The translations under genes were made by a program, and so were the position numbers. Shown in pieces: positions 46,151-59,445 of a stretch of DNA of 64,000 nt (within the stretch, counting starts at the first letter, position 1; every line of letters starts with the position of its first letter). The stretch is from contig JAJEKV010000404.1 in the NCBI GenBank assembly GCA_021234155.1, positions 124,001-188,000 of the forward strand, given 5' to 3'. The notes beneath the pieces were generated by a model. That model was not told the DNA's origin and ran no database searches. It worked only from the letters and a program-made list of their open reading frames with translations. The DNA comes from Isoetes taiwanensis (lineage: Eukaryota; Streptophyta; Lycopodiopsida; Isoetales; Isoetaceae).

Positions 46151-49021
46151 AATGAGGTGTTATGCCCTATTATAACAAATAAGGGCCGTAGGCGGTTTAT
46201 TATAGTAGAGACATAAGACCGAATTCTAGAGTTATCCTTAATCTTTGGGCCCGAGAGTTTTATAGTGGTTTTGTAGTGGTTTTATGGTGGTTTTCATAAC
46301 AAGCTAGGTGTTTGAGGCCATTTCTCATAACAAACTAGGTGTTTATCGCGCTTTTAATGTGTTACTAGTGGGTAACACCATTGCAACCAACAAGTGAGAT
46401 CGATCTCGGCATTAAAACTGAGGGCTAGGTTGTTAAGGTCTTGTGATTTGTTTATTTTAGAAGTTTTCATGCAATTTAGGGTTTCTATTTGGGAGCACGG
46501 GGCATGGCGGTGGGGTTCGCCAAGAAGCGAGTTAGGCGAGAATGTAGAAGAGCCAATGTCGATTCTAACCCGGTTAGGCAATTGGCTCTTTCGATTTCAG
46601 CCAAAGCCGGATTTTTGCCACCAGAAGCGAGTTTTTTGTATAAAGGCGGATCTGCAAAGCTCCGATGAGTCCATATTTGAACTGGCGAAGGACTCCGCAT
46701 TGTGAGGCTTAGAGAATGCTTCAATACCTCATGCAGGTCCACCGAATTAAAACCCCTTCCCAAATCGCAGGGCGAGATTCTTGCGTGATTCTTTTGCATC
46801 TTAAAGTGATTCTTCTTGCATCTTAGTGATTCTTCTTCGGGGATCCGACATGTAGCAAGGCGTGAGGAAGCGAGTATCGGATGAGCAGGGTGATGTAGAC
46901 ATTTTCTTTCTAGATTTTTTTTGCCACAAGTAGTCCTTCTTTTGTTGTTGCAATAGTGATGATTTTGGGAATTGCCTTGGTGTTCGTTGTTTTTTCATAG
47001 CAAGGCATTGGTACTGCCGTCTCTCATGGCGGGGGTTCAAATCTCAATTGTTTTCTTTGAATCATCCCCAATTGTTTTTTTTCAAACTGCATGATGTTGG
47101 CATGTGGGTAGCGTGCATTGCTCTTTGTTTTGTCGATTTCAGGGTTCTTATGGCTACATGCGTATATGTGGATGAGCATGTATTTGTGAATGACAAAAGA
47201 GGATCGATAGGGCAAATCGTCTTTGTTTGTATGTGTTGTTGCATTTCAATTCTTTGTGGTAGGTCGACTATATAGCATAGATTGACTTCTATTATAGTTT
47301 GAAAACCACGTCTTTGAGGTGGGAAATGGGGTTTGACCCCATCTTTATTTTTGCTCAATGGTTGTAGTTCTTAGAGAGGGAATATGGCGTGGCATATTCC
47401 CTTCACCTGTGATCGAGGATGAAGCGGAAAATCCTCTAATGAACCAACACGACATGCTGCTTGATCGGATATAATTAGCGTAAAACCCAAAGGAGTTCCC
47501 TTGATAAAGAAGGCAATGCACGAAAGAGCGTCAACACGGCGCTCGATAAGCTTGTTAGTTGAAGCAAAGAGAATCATCAACAACTTGATATATTTATTAT
47601 GTACATTGATAATCCTTCGATCCACAGGTGGGTGAATCAAGATTTGATATCTATCTTGATATCTTTATATCTTTGTGGTTAGCTAGAGATCAAGAGAGAA
47701 AAATTAGTAACTTTTATCACATTCTTTTTCTAACTTACCTGCAATGAATTTTGTACCACCTCTACATTACTTTGACACAAATTCTCCAAGTGTGAAAAAG
47801 TTGTTGAGGGGAAAAATACATGTCATTAAAAGATGCTTGACATAATCTAGAAAAGTTGTAGAGAGAGTTGCCCTAGTTTTTCCAATTGGTTTTGCAAAGT
47901 ATATAGTTTGATGCGGTTATTATATTTGAGACGTTAAAAAACCTTACCTTACCTATAGTATGTGCATGCATGTATTCAAGGTAGTACACTACCCTTAGAA
48001 TTTTGGTTTCGAGGCAAATTTGGGTTGGAGCGAGTTTTGATGTGCACCTATTTTGGATGGTGCATATCCTAGATACAGGCCTGATTTGTGGGTGCTCTTG
48101 CAAGGATGCTCATGTATATCTTGTGGATTTCTATTTTGGGATAGAACGTGACAACATCAGACTAATTTTGCTCAGGAAAGGCTAGGGTTGCTTGTGCTTC
48201 AATTTTCCTTCTTTGGAGCTGGATGCAATTGCCTTTGGCTTCATTTGGATTCTTTGGAGATGGCAAAAACTTGCTATATGTTGATCCATGGGCTTTGGAG
48301 CTGGCCAAAGTCCTCTCTTGATGTATGTTAGGGTTTGGGATCTGGCCGATTGCTCTTGGTATTGGATTCTTGGAGCTACGCCAAGGCCTCTGCCTGGTAT
48401 TTACAGCATTATAGTTTCTTGTTTGATTCTTGTTTTTTCTCCTTAGAAATGTTTGTAATGTAGATGATATACCATCTACTGTGCTCTAGAGTATTATTAT
48501 TCCTGATGATCCTGATCAAGAAGTGCCAGAGGCTTCGAAGCTATCTAGGCCTCCAGCTTGCTTCTCTTGTATATGCTTTTGTATTGGAGGGGATACATTA
48601 TTTGAACCAAAACATGGAATAGTCAACGCATCTATTCCATGAGTCACATATTAGGATAACTGAAGTTGATGAATTTCTTAACATTGATGGTGCTTTTGTT
48701 TAACAGCTAGCATAATGCATGTATTGATCTATGGCTGGATTATGGATCATGGAATTTATAGGTTGTCGACAAGTCAAGCTACTTACACTCAGTTTGCTAT
48801 GAGTAGGGTCATGGCATTGATGACTAGGTATCAAGAAGACATGAGGAGTTGTGAAGAAATATGTCCAACTTATATCTCCATGATAGTTGCTAGACACAGT
48901 TCCTAGACACATTTGTAGCATATATATGACAAAATGTGGGTATCATATCCCAGAAATTGCTTGTGACTTTGATGTTTCTTATTTGTTTACATAGTCTCAA
49001 GACATTTCACTAAGCATTATT
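46151..49021. other. Intergenic region without a supported gene
   Basis: Several ORFs of 60-100 codons exist on both strands but have no recognisable domain and overlap one another. A possible tRNA-derived SINE promoter lies at 46,998-47,045: A-box-like TAGCAAGGCATTGGTA and B-box-like GGGTTCAAATCTC, 30-35 bases apart. Nothing else stands out. Confidence 0.4.
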
Positions 49022-49061
49022 CATTACAAGAAATTTATCGCGGCGGCCAAGGCCGCCGCGA
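49022..49061. repeat. CACTA-like transposon terminus with GC-rich hairpin
   Basis: CATTACAAGAAATTTATCGC resembles the plant CACTA (En/Spm) end CACTACAAGAAA. It runs into a perfect inverted repeat, TCGCGGCGGCC, AA, GGCCGCCGCGA (49,038-49,061). I could not find a matching opposite end in the window, so this may be a solo or truncated terminus. Confidence 0.5.
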
Positions 49062-50256
49062 ACATTAATCATTCATCTTGTCAACATGTTTAAAAACATG
49101 CATAATTTGGACTTGCGTTTTCTCACCTTGTATTCTAGAAGGAAGTAATCTGTGATTAAGAAGCGATGACATAAAATAATTGCCTTTCCAAACCTATGAA
49201 ATTGGACCTATTATTAACGACCAATATATCTATTAATGCAATTTATGAAATACACTCGAATTAGAGATATCTTTGTCTCCCCATGAGTAGATTGGTATTA
49301 ATAAATGGTTAAATGGTTCGTAGATGGTTGGATTTCTAACAACGTCATGCATACGATGTTATATTAATATGGTTTTTAGGGCCTTAAACCATTAATACGA
49401 TTTTTAAGGCATTAAACTAGCAAGGCTAGTGCTGCAGTAAGTTTAAACGTGTTAAATGTAGGTCACCATGGTCTAAAGCCTTTCTTAGTTATTTTCAGTG
49501 GTTCCTTAATCTGCTACATTTTGTTGTTTGAAGCCGCCAACAATTAACTTCATATTCAACATAAAAATGTGAGAGGCAAATATGATCTTCCTCGTCCACC
49601 CATCAATTTACATCTTCCAAAAAAAAAATTTAATCAATGTAAGATCTTATTCTATCAATATAAGATCTTGTGCCTACATTGATATAATCAACGAACTACC
49701 TTACAAAGCCTGAAATCCTCAAGACCAAAGGCTTTGAAAAGACATCATATTTCCTACATATAGATCATGGCAAATACTATAGTGCCACTCTAAAAGAACC
49801 AAGGAAAAAACCACAAAATACATAATTCTACCTTGAAATCAATTGTCCGCATGATCATGGTCTAAAATAGAAGTCATGAAAAAATCCTTGAGAGAAAGAA
49901 ATTACCTATTGTGTCTTGATATAGCTCTACATTAACATGGACATGCTCTGGAAAAATATGTCTTATTAAACGTTATCCTCTTACTATGTCTGTATCTTCA
50001 GACAAAGAGCTGGCTTGACTTTCATTATTTCCAGCCAGTGCTAATCAGAATTTTATTTTTCTGGTTTGACTTTCACTAATTCCAGCCAGTGCTAATCAAA
50101 ATTTTATTTTTCTATGTGAAAGAATGTAATCCAGGGGCCATTTCCACACGTGTTCTCACCATTACCACACTAATTATTCATGGACGTTGTGCCACAGATA
50201 TATCTAAAAAAAGAGAAAAGCTTACTCTTATGTAGCATATCATAAAAAACAAAGGC
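49062..50256. other. AT-rich intergenic sequence
   Basis: No gene seen. It includes a tandem duplication of 51 bp at 50,010-50,060 and 50,061-50,111 (shared TTGACTTTCA, CCAGCCAGTGCTAATCA and TTTTATTTTTCT). Confidence 0.5.
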
Positions 50257-50264
50257 TATGCATG

Positions 50265-52617
50265 CAGGGCTCGAATTTGACGGCTTTCATGCCTGTTTTT
50301 TGGATTTTTGCCCGTCAAAACGGGTGAAAAAATTTTTCATATGGCAAACGAAAGGCCACAATTGGGCAATCGCCCGTCATAGAGAAGGGCAAGTACAAGA
50401 CATGCTCGTCATTTGAAAGGCCAGGAATAGAGAAATGCCCGTCATTTTGTATATTATATTAATTATAAATTTATAATATCTTATACAGTATGCATGATAT
50501 AATTACAAACACATTCCAAATTCCAATGATCTCACCAACCATCCCGTTTTTTTTTTCCTCTTATTATACATTAAAATACCATTAACAACCAGACCACCAA
50601 CCAACGAACCTAACTATGCTAAATTGCTAATTCAAGAACTATGCTAATAATTCAAAAACAATTCCTGGAATCTTGATGCCCGGCCCGCCCAACAGCCCGC
50701 CGAAATCACATTCAGAGTTCTTGGGTTCTTGGGTTTGTGCTGCACTGCTTGCAAATCGCATGCTGGTAAAATCGCTCACAACATCTGATCAAATCAAATG
50801 CTGGCCGAATCGCTGGAGCCGAATCGAACCCTGGAGGCTTGCCGAGGTGTGCGCAGTGCGTTTCCCTATTAAATCATGGGCTTGAATTGTGAATCAAATC
50901 AAAGCATCTGAGACATGAATCAGAGTTCACAGTTTCATCACGTATCACCTCCTTCGAATCAGAGTTCACAGTTCATTTGAATCAGCGTTTATCACCGGCT
51001 TCTATACCCAAAGCAAGAACTGTCACATGCCGGATTTTGTGGGGAAGGTCGTTTTGTATCAGCAGCTCTCACATTAATTAAGGTTTCATTCATGGCCATT
51101 CACAGATAGGATGCAGAACAGGAGATTCCTCCGGCTCCAAGCTTGTAAGTTTCCTTTCCTTTTGGTTAGCCAGATAGAATTCGTAAATGGTTTTCAGCTT
51201 CAAAATTGGTTCTCAAATTAGAATCTTTATTATTCAGGTAGAAACCTTTAAGCAGAACCAAGTCTCTTCTTTTGGAATGTGCAGAAGCAGAACTATTATC
51301 GTATTTCTATCAGTCATTTGGCCAACCAAACCATTGTGCAAGCTGCATCTTAAGCTGCAATAAATCTGCAATCAGGCAATCAAGCAATCTGCAATCTATT
51401 GAGCCCATCAGGCAATTGCGATCTGCAAGCAAACCATGGAGCCGGAACCACGTAAGCTTTTCCTTAAATGCTTCTGTTTATTGCTTTCTTTAGTTTGCTT
51501 TTTCTTAGTCATTCCTATTTTGATTCCTATTTTGATTTGCAGCATGTTCTAAAAGAAAAAATAAGAGAAGAAAAGGCAATGAATGCAAGTCTATGCTATC
51601 TTATTATAAGCTAAGTCAAAATAAAAGTGCTGTTGCTGCTAGCTCAGGATCTGAAATGCAACAGCAAGGTTTAGTTCTTGAAGAGACAAATCAGACCATA
51701 GAAATTATTGAGGGTTCTATTGACGGTGGAGGAGATGCTGATGTTGCTTCTAGTTCTAAAAAAAGAAAATGGAGAAATGAATGGACGAAAATTCACAAAT
51801 GGGCTTTTAGAGTTAAGACTATTGCCAATGAGGATCGTGCGAAGTGCCATTGGTGCATTGAATTCAAGAAGGACAATACGTACAAAAGGATGGGTCAAGA
51901 GTGATGCAATTATCAGCCTTGAATGATCATGCAAAATCAGAAGATCATAGGTATGCTGCTGCTGCGCATTTTCATAAATTGAAAGGTGAAAATGCTAGAG
52001 GCCCAATTGATTCAGGGCTGCCAAGAAGGGATGGTTGTGGCTTGGAGTATTTGTAGAGATGAAAATGGAACGTGTGACAGTTGGTGGGACGCTTTTCCAA
52101 AGATTGATGAAATTATGGCAATGTTGTATGGTCATTCCTGGAAGCACGGCCTCTTGTGAGAGAGGTTTCTCCCGTCAAAATGCTATTAAGAGTGCTATAA
52201 GATCGAGCATGAACTTAGATACTCTTGACGCCACAATGTGTGTATCATTGTGGAATGAACCATTTGAAAGCATAGATTGGCAAGCATGTTACAAGGATTG
52301 GTACGAAGCGAAGCAAAGGAGAGGAATGCCACTTGAATAAGTTTTTGTGATTGATTTTAGACTTTAAACTATTATTTTTATTTCAGTAGTATCTATGTAA
52401 GAACTTCATTATGTATTTGATGAACTTATAATGGAAAAGATATTTTGTTTTATGTATCTATCTATGTTTTTTAGGGAAAAAATTGGTTTCTGTCATTTTA
52501 AATTTTTGTATTGCATTTGAAAGGCTTGAATTTAAGAACTTCCTGTCACGCGAAAGGTATAAAAATTTTTTGCCCGTCCCTAGAAAATTAAGGGTGGACC
52601 GTCAAATTCGAGCACTG
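50265..52617 (+). mobile_element. hAT-family DNA transposon, 2,353 bp, internal deletion derivative
   Basis: Ends are CAGGGCTCGAATTTGACGG at 50,265 and its complement at 52,599-52,617 (CAGTGCTCG..., one mismatch in 19). They are flanked by a perfect 8 bp duplication TATGCATG (50,257-50,264 and 52,618-52,625), the hAT hallmark. GCCCGTC motifs recur in both subterminal regions, as expected of transposase binding sites. The transposase remnant inside has only N- and C-terminal parts, so the element cannot move by itself. The intact duplication and near-identical ends suggest fairly recent insertion. Confidence 0.95.
51436..52340 (+). pseudogene. hAT transposase remnant: zinc finger joined to dimerisation domain
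   Basis: Exon 1 (51,436-51,451, MEPEP) and exon 2 (from 51,543, splice GT..AG) read CSKRKNKRRKG and MLSYYKLSQN, then a BED/TTF-type zinc finger: WTKIHKWAFRV, AKCHWC and (after a one-base frame change near 51,887) SRVMQLSALNDHAKSEDHR. A stop follows at about 52,053. From 52,035 another frame gives the hAT C-terminal dimerisation block: PGSTASCERGFSRQNAIKSA and LDTLDATMCVSLWN, ending at TAA 52,338. The catalytic middle (hundreds of residues with the DDE acids) is deleted. Confidence 0.85.
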
Positions 52618-52625
52618 TATGCATG

Positions 52626-54599
52626 CCACTATCTGCCACAGTTCATTAAAGCCATCCGGAGCTGAAGCCTGCACCAAAGACATCTCCAAAGCTCAAACAC
52701 AGAACAAAATACAAACGCTCGGCTTAAATTTAGATGCAAGTCTACTTTGCTTAAAGCTCACATGACGCAAGAATTTTCTTCAAAACCCTGATATTTGCAG
52801 CCTCAAGGCTGTCATGAAGCAAGGAACTTGCATCTATTTAAATCCTCAACCTAGAGAAATCCTGAAGGGGCACACATCAAACAAAACCATACCTGGCGAC
52901 GGAATAGATGGAATCGAACATCTGTAGCTACTGCTAACACTCGCCACCAGAAAAAAAGGGGGCTGACAACTCTAATTTGTATTGGGCCGATGATATGGAT
53001 GTTATGCCTGCGGACTTGAATATAACATCGCTCATTTCATTCAACAATTTGATGCAAAAATTTAAGTTGTGGCGAGAATAGTAGATCAATTAATAGATGC
53101 TCGTGCGGTCTTTGGAGCATAACACTGCGGAAGATCACATCCGGCATGGACAATACTTAGTTAAAATTGGACACAACAAAAAAACTAATTCTCGCCATCG
53201 CCATCGAAAATAAACTTCAAATACATTGGGCGCCCATAACAGAGCTACTGGAAGAGCAGTTCATTCTTCAGGAGCACATTATTCAAGTCTTCAAGTCTTC
53301 AAGAGAATATGCAAATAATTAGGTCGGGAGTAGACAACATAACCTTCACTTGAAGAAGTAGATCTGCAACGAGCCCCAGATCTGCAATAGAAGAGATTTA
53401 GCTCTCCGGCACCTCCACTGAAGTATCTTTTCTTTTCTGACATGATCACGCAAGGCATAGAAGCATAGAAGCAAAGGAACATGTTGGCCATTCAATATGG
53501 CGGCAAAGAAGCTATGGCGGCAGAAAAACTTGCTTCCATGCTTCTATGTCTTCCACTTTATGCCACGTTCTTCATTGAAGACGGGAGAGCTAAAACTTCC
53601 ACAGGAGAATCACATCTAAAAATCTGCATACCTCACAACCCCTCTTTTGGATCCAGCGCCGGAAATCGTGCAGTGGGAAGAAATGGAGATGGAGGGCTCC
53701 ATTGAATCATCCAGCTATGGCGGATCTGGCAATCTGTTGCAAATGCATGAATCCAGCGACTATTCTGTTTCTGTTTGATCCGATGCATGAATCCAACGAC
53801 TATTTTGTTTCTGTTTGGCCGGATCAAGACGCCGATGCTTGCCATATGAGCTCCAAAAATTGGCAAAAGCGGAGATTACTTCCAGAGCAACGAATGGAAA
53901 GAGCCACAACCTGACAGGCGTCAAATTTTGTTAGGGGGTAATGCAGAGGCCATTACGCTGGTAAGGCCACTGGCGAGCCCGGAGGGGCGTGCTGGTGTCG
54001 CATTCGCCAATGGCTTCTGCCCAACATTCCCTCGAAAATATTAGGGGTAGGCCACATTTCGCACGTGTGGCCAAATTTTGGGACATTTTTTGCTATGGCG
54101 AGGTCGGCTATGGCGGTACGTTAGTCGCTTAGCTTCCTTGTCGACATTTTTGCTCGCTAGATCGTCTTTTTGTGTGTTGCGGACTGTCTGCTGTTCATTT
54201 TGGCGGTAGCGCCTCAATTTTGGAGCATTTTTAGTGGCGCCAGCATCTTTTATGTTGATTCAGCATTTTCTGGCAGTATTTTCAGAGGTTTAGCATGATT
54301 ATCTTTCGATTTTGATGATTATCTTTCAATTTTGGCATGATTTTTGTGAAATGCATGCGTCCTAACATGTTTTTCTTGCAGATTTGGTCGGCTGGAGGTA
54401 CATGCAACAGTGGAGCATCATTTCTTGCGAAAGATCTTGATATTTTGGCGAAATCTTCAGGTAAAATCACGAGTTCTTGTTATTTTTCCATGTTTCTACG
54501 AGAATATTACTGATCCGTGTGCTTTTTTTACAGTTCTGTCTGTTGGAGTAACACCCGACCTTTCTTTCTTGCTTCTGTGCTTTCTTGAATATTCCGACC
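52626..54599. other. Intergenic sequence
   Basis: No supported gene. It contains a 40 bp tandem duplication at 53,743-53,782 and 53,783-53,822 (ATGCATGAATCCA(G/A)CGACTA...). Overlapping ORFs on both strands here are by-products. Confidence 0.5.
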
Positions 54600-54941
54600 T
54601 TTCCGACCATATCCACTTATTTGAACCACCAAAATGGTTATTGCTTGCATCGAAATTTTGCAGGCTTTTTAGGCCGTCTAGAGCAGGAAAGTCGCCTCCC
54701 AATTCGTTAGCTGTAGAAGTTTTAAAGAGCCGATTGATCTTGGCAGAAAGCCCATAAATCTGTTTCTTGAGAGGGAAAGGTACTGTAGTCTTAGCAGATT
54801 GCCTATTTCTGCAGGAATCTGGCCAGAAAGATTATTTCCCGAGGCTTCAATCTTCACAAGGGAAGATAACCGAGATATTGATGCCGGAAGAGGCCCATGG
54901 AATGCATTTCCTGATATGTCGAAAAACTGCAAGGCAGACAT
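54600..54941 (-). pseudogene. Leucine-rich-repeat fragment (LRR receptor-kinase type)
   Basis: Reading from 54,941 leftward, repeats of the plant-specific form LxxLxxLxLSxNxFxGxLPxxI are clear: LQFFDISGNAFHGPLPASIS, LVKIEASGNNLSGQIPAEIG and LQYLSLSRNRFMGFLPRSIG. After a frame change near 54,695 comes LKSLQNFDASNNHFGG. About four repeats remain. No signal peptide, transmembrane segment or kinase is found on either side. It is a truncated duplicate of an LRR receptor-like gene. Confidence 0.8.
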
Positions 54942-57320
54942 TGTTAGAAACTGAAATTTTGAATGGAAACTGAATCTATTGGTGAATTGTCATATCTAAT
55001 TGTGAAATTGAATTTAATTGTGAATTTGAACTGTGCTGGCACAAGCACTGCCAGATGGCACTAGCTAGGACAGCTGGCACTAGCACCCTGCCAGGTGTCA
55101 CAGGAAACTCAGAGAAAATTATAGGATATAAAAATGATAATAATAACAAGAAATGTGGCCTACCCTAACATTTCGAACGGAAAAAAGAAACGTGGGATGT
55201 AAATATCCAAAAGGATTGCGGCGCAGAAAAATTCCGTGCCACAAAAACAGAAAATAAGAAAAGGAAACTGCATTATATATGTTTTGAAAGGGAGCATTGT
55301 TCAACTAGTTGAAAATCATTCAACTGATTTCATAATGTTATGATGACATGTTTAAAATGTTATAGGATAGTTTTTCATTTTTGTGCACTATACAAGTCAT
55401 TGCACCCTAAAAATGTAATTGACATTAAGAACTCACATCAAGCCTTCAATTGGTTCTCTTCAAAGTCTGGCTAATGAAAATGAGGAGCTTGGTCTTGAGG
55501 CACATTTGATCAACAACACAGAAGTGATCCAACCAACTTTGCTGAATTATTGTTCTAAGGATCTCCATAGATTAGAAAAATATGTGGATCAAGACGACGT
55601 TCTTGCTATAACTTGCAAAAATATAGAAAATGGACAAGAAGATGTTCTTATAAAGAAGTGCCTCTTGATATCTAAAAGTATTCAATGTTAATTGCTATTT
55701 GCAAAGCTATAGTTTTCTATGAATGAAAAATCTATTCAATCTTGTTCTTCAGATTTCTCATAAAAAATATTGTGATTCTTTCTTCGGCACATATTTATGG
55801 TTATTTTTACAGATAGGCTAGTTTTAGAATATTATCTGATTTTTTCAGTAATTTTTTACACTTGACACTCTAAAAACAACAATAATCTAGGTTTTTGAAA
55901 AGAGAATCTGCAACTGCACCACAACTCATTAGTGCATTTGCTAGGCCATCTTATTTATGGCCAACGTTGACAATAAGGTTATTTCTTTCCAGGCCCATTT
56001 TTTTTTTTTTTTTTCCGTTAGGGCACTTGGAAGAGAGTTTTTGGGCCTGTTCTTTGCTCGAAGCATATGAAGTGAGCCACAACGAGGAGGTTCGAGGGAA
56101 CAGAAGGAACATTTGTAGTATATATCGTATGCAATTTAGTAGACCACTCACAACATGGAAACACATGAAGATGAATAGATGTCATTGTTGCATTATACTT
56201 TAGTTCACAATCTTCGATAATTCTTTGTGGGCTTTTAGTTACACTCCTGAGATGACTCATTATTGGCAAAAGACGTAATGGGGTCCATTGGGTTCTACAT
56301 GGAATGCTGCCTCACTAAACCATTAAAATGAGCAAATTTAGCTAGGTAATTAACACCCCATTAGGTCTTTAAATTGACCGGTTTCTATGATTTTGGTAAT
56401 AGTTGGCCGAAAGAAGCGGTTTTTTTTTTTTTATTTGGTTAGCAATATCAATGGTCTTAGAATGGAATGTCAATGTGGAGGATATATCTGCATATATGGG
56501 CTTCTATAATCAACCAGAGCATGCCGGCAAACCATCAAATGAACTCCTTGGAATGGATGATAGCATCACGGCTTATACATCTGCGGCCTAAAATGCGCCG
56601 CGAACAGATATTGGTGAATGGCATACAACGGGTTGGGGTTGTGGAAAGGAGTGATGGATTAGAAGCTTATATGTTCTTTTGCTTGGTTTTGAGATTGAAA
56701 TAGCACGAAATCCATTTTCAAGTGGATTTCATGCTTGGTATTTGCAGCTGTTGCTATTGAGTTTCGGACTGGATTCCACTTCAAATCCGACATGCACTGC
56801 TCTAGACAACCTCACCATAATCTTAAACCTCCTGATAATTTACGAGGATTCGCGCCAGTCTATTTGGAAGTGTAGGGGCAATATTGGATTGATCGTTCGG
56901 GTTGTGCTGTAAAACTTGTTAGGGGTCATCAGTTATGTCCTTTTATTAGTTTTTTGGAAGCTATAAAATTTGATCTAGACTATAGAAGGGTAGTCAAGGG
57001 CTGCTTGCACAATCCGTCGTTTCTTCACCGCTATGGTCTGGATTTTCTGCTGCTTGCACAAATTTCTTTGGCCAGCAGAACGCTATGCTTTGGGTTTCTT
57101 CTCAAATGCATGGCTATGTCAAGTGTGCTTGCAATGGTCTAGGGCCATGTATTCTTCTTCGTAACACATATTTTTGTACATATTACTTATTACTTGTTGT
57201 ATGGCGAGCATTTTTAAATATATGGGGCTGAGACATGTGTGGATCCTAAATCTGGCATATTTTTAGGAATATGCCAGGATACAATGAACCAAAAAAAACA
57301 TTAACACTTCAGCCATTAAC
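54942..57320. other. Intergenic sequence with two unassigned ORFs
   Basis: The + frame 55,419-55,691 (90 codons, contains SLQSLANENEELGLEAHL and DQDDVLAITCKNIENGQED) has coding-like composition and may be an exon, but I recognise no family. The + frames 56,403-57,142 (for example EWNVNVEDISAYMGFYNQPE at about 56,460) may be decayed coding sequence. T-runs at about 55,989-56,013 and 56,420. Confidence 0.3.
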
Positions 57321-57413
57321 GATGGATGGATGGATGGATGGATGGATGGATGGATGGATGGATGGATGGATGGATGGATGGATGGATGGATGGATGGATG
57401 GATGGATGGATGG
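57321..57413. repeat. (GGAT)n microsatellite, about 23 units
   Basis: An uninterrupted GATG/GGAT tetranucleotide run from 57,321 to 57,413. Confidence 0.98.
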
Positions 57414-57416
57414 CAG

Positions 57417-57660
57417 AAACAATTTAGGGAAAAAAAAAATCAAATGACAAAACCATATCTGCATTGTCAAACGGAAACAATTTAGGACAAAAAATCAAAT
57501 GACGAAACCATATCTGCAATGGATGGATGGCGAAACAATTTAGGGAAAAAAAAAAAAATCAAATGACAAAACCATATCTGCATTGTCAAACGGAAACAAT
57601 TTAGGACAAAAAAAAAAAATCAAATGACAAGAGGCCATATCTGCATTGTCACTAACGGAA
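57417..57660. repeat. Four tandem units of 58-61 bp next to the microsatellite
   Basis: AAACAATTTAGG starts at 57,417, 57,475, 57,533 and 57,594. Each unit has an A-run, TCAAATGAC and CCATATCTGCA. The third unit is preceded by a small ATGGATGG block, showing that the microsatellite motif was copied along with it. Confidence 0.9.
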
Positions 57661-59445
57661 GCATTTTTAAGATCCGTTTATATCTAATTGCCAAGCACAA
57701 ATCTAAATGATAAGAGTTTTCAAATTATATTATTTGGTGTGCCCGACTATTCATTCAATTGGAATCTATACATGCAAATGACTTATCAATGGGTTTAAGA
57801 CAATAAACATCCCTGTAGCTAATTATCTACAAATGTCAACCGCACTGCATTATAACTGTGTTCATCAGCATTAAACCAAAGGCTCTACAGAAACTAATGG
57901 ATGACGTATTTCGAAAAAGCTGCTTGCTATATACTCACAAAAGATCAAATTATGTGCATTCTGTCTGTGCTATCCAATTGTTCTGATATGGCGTATCCCT
58001 GGGATCTCAACTAGTCATGCTTACAGATGTACAGAATCCAAAACCCCAAAACCAGATTTACAATGCTGAAACAACTTTAATACCATACTGAAATGGCTCA
58101 AATTATTATTCTTAGAAGTCAAGCATGGAAATATTCTAAAAACATATGTACATCAAATATTCCTCTATAAAATTTGCTGCCCTTGTTATAAGTCTGTAAG
58201 GATTGTTGCTAAAAACATGCAGATACTAGCTTGCCAAATCATTTTTAGGCTGCCATGCAGCAATCTCGTGCAAATAAATGCAGCACAAGGGTAGACTACA
58301 TGACATGGCATGCCTGCTCTTACTTTCTAACACATGATGCACCAAATCGTTGATACTCTACCACTGTAACTAAACAAACCTCTATGAAGTTTCCTCTAAC
58401 CATTTGGCGTAGTACAGGGCATGCCTGTTGTATATGCTTTCAGTCTTAACAGCATGGTTTGTTCACATCACTACCTGTATATCATAATAGTTTGCTGTCA
58501 CTACACATTTTGAATAATCATAAGCATATACAACTGTCATAATTGCTGCTACACATCAAAAAAATTCTGAACTCATATAATTGCTGCTCAACATATTAAT
58601 TTATTGATAGGGCAAAACAAGGCATTATGTTGCAACTCAACATACATGTTGAATTCATAACAAAAATTGAGAGCAGGTTACTTGCCTTACATAATGGATA
58701 TCCGCTGCGTTCTTAAGATCGTATTAACTTACTATTTTGCTAATAGCAATACTGATTCTCATGGCTCGTATAGATCAGTAAAGTCCATTCACAAAATCTG
58801 TGAAAGTGGATCAGCAGAAAACTCAAGGCCTGCAGAAAGCGGTTCTAATTATGGAGAATTAAAAGAGGTCAAAATATGTGACAGTGGTACTTTCAGTTCA
58901 GAAAAGTCAGAAGAAAAGACAAATAAGAGCACTTGATCTAAAAAGCTAATAACGTGGAAAATACTTCAGATGTAACAGGAAGTATGATGTTAGTAATGGT
59001 TTATGGATTTGCATTTTAAACTTGAGAAGGAACTTGGCTGTTGTCGATCTTCTTCCTTGAATTGCTAGGCTCTATAGAAATTACTCGTATATCAGACCAT
59101 GATTGCATTAAGATCCAAAGAAGCATGCTATATATTACGTGAACAAACCTTTACAATGAATACTGTTTGGCAGAAGGATATGATTACCTCACTCAAGAGT
59201 TGTCTTAAAGCATTTCTAATTTCATAAGAAATTGGAATTCTTGATGATAAGCATGCCTTCATGTTGCACTTGTTGAAACATCTAAAGTGCTTCCCATAAC
59301 TAGTCCCTGTTGAGCATAAGCCATGATCTTACATATTCTCTATATACTTTATATTGAAGATAAAGTTGCTGCTTATAGATTTCTACAGTTTATACACATT
59401 CCAATAAGTCTAAAAGAATCAATTTCAAGTTGGGTACCTGTAATG
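57661..59445. other. Intergenic sequence with one unassigned ORF
   Basis: The + frame 58,667-58,936 (89 codons) has a Ser/Glu/Lys-rich C-terminal half (ENSRPAESGSNYGELKEVK) and a possible splice acceptor TTTTGCTAATAG at about 58,748. It could be a terminal exon, but no partner or family is visible. The rest shows nothing. Confidence 0.3.

Noticed and set aside
55951-56203. Overlapping ORFs on both strands around 56.0 kb
   Set aside because: Driven by a T-run and low-complexity sequence; no domain.
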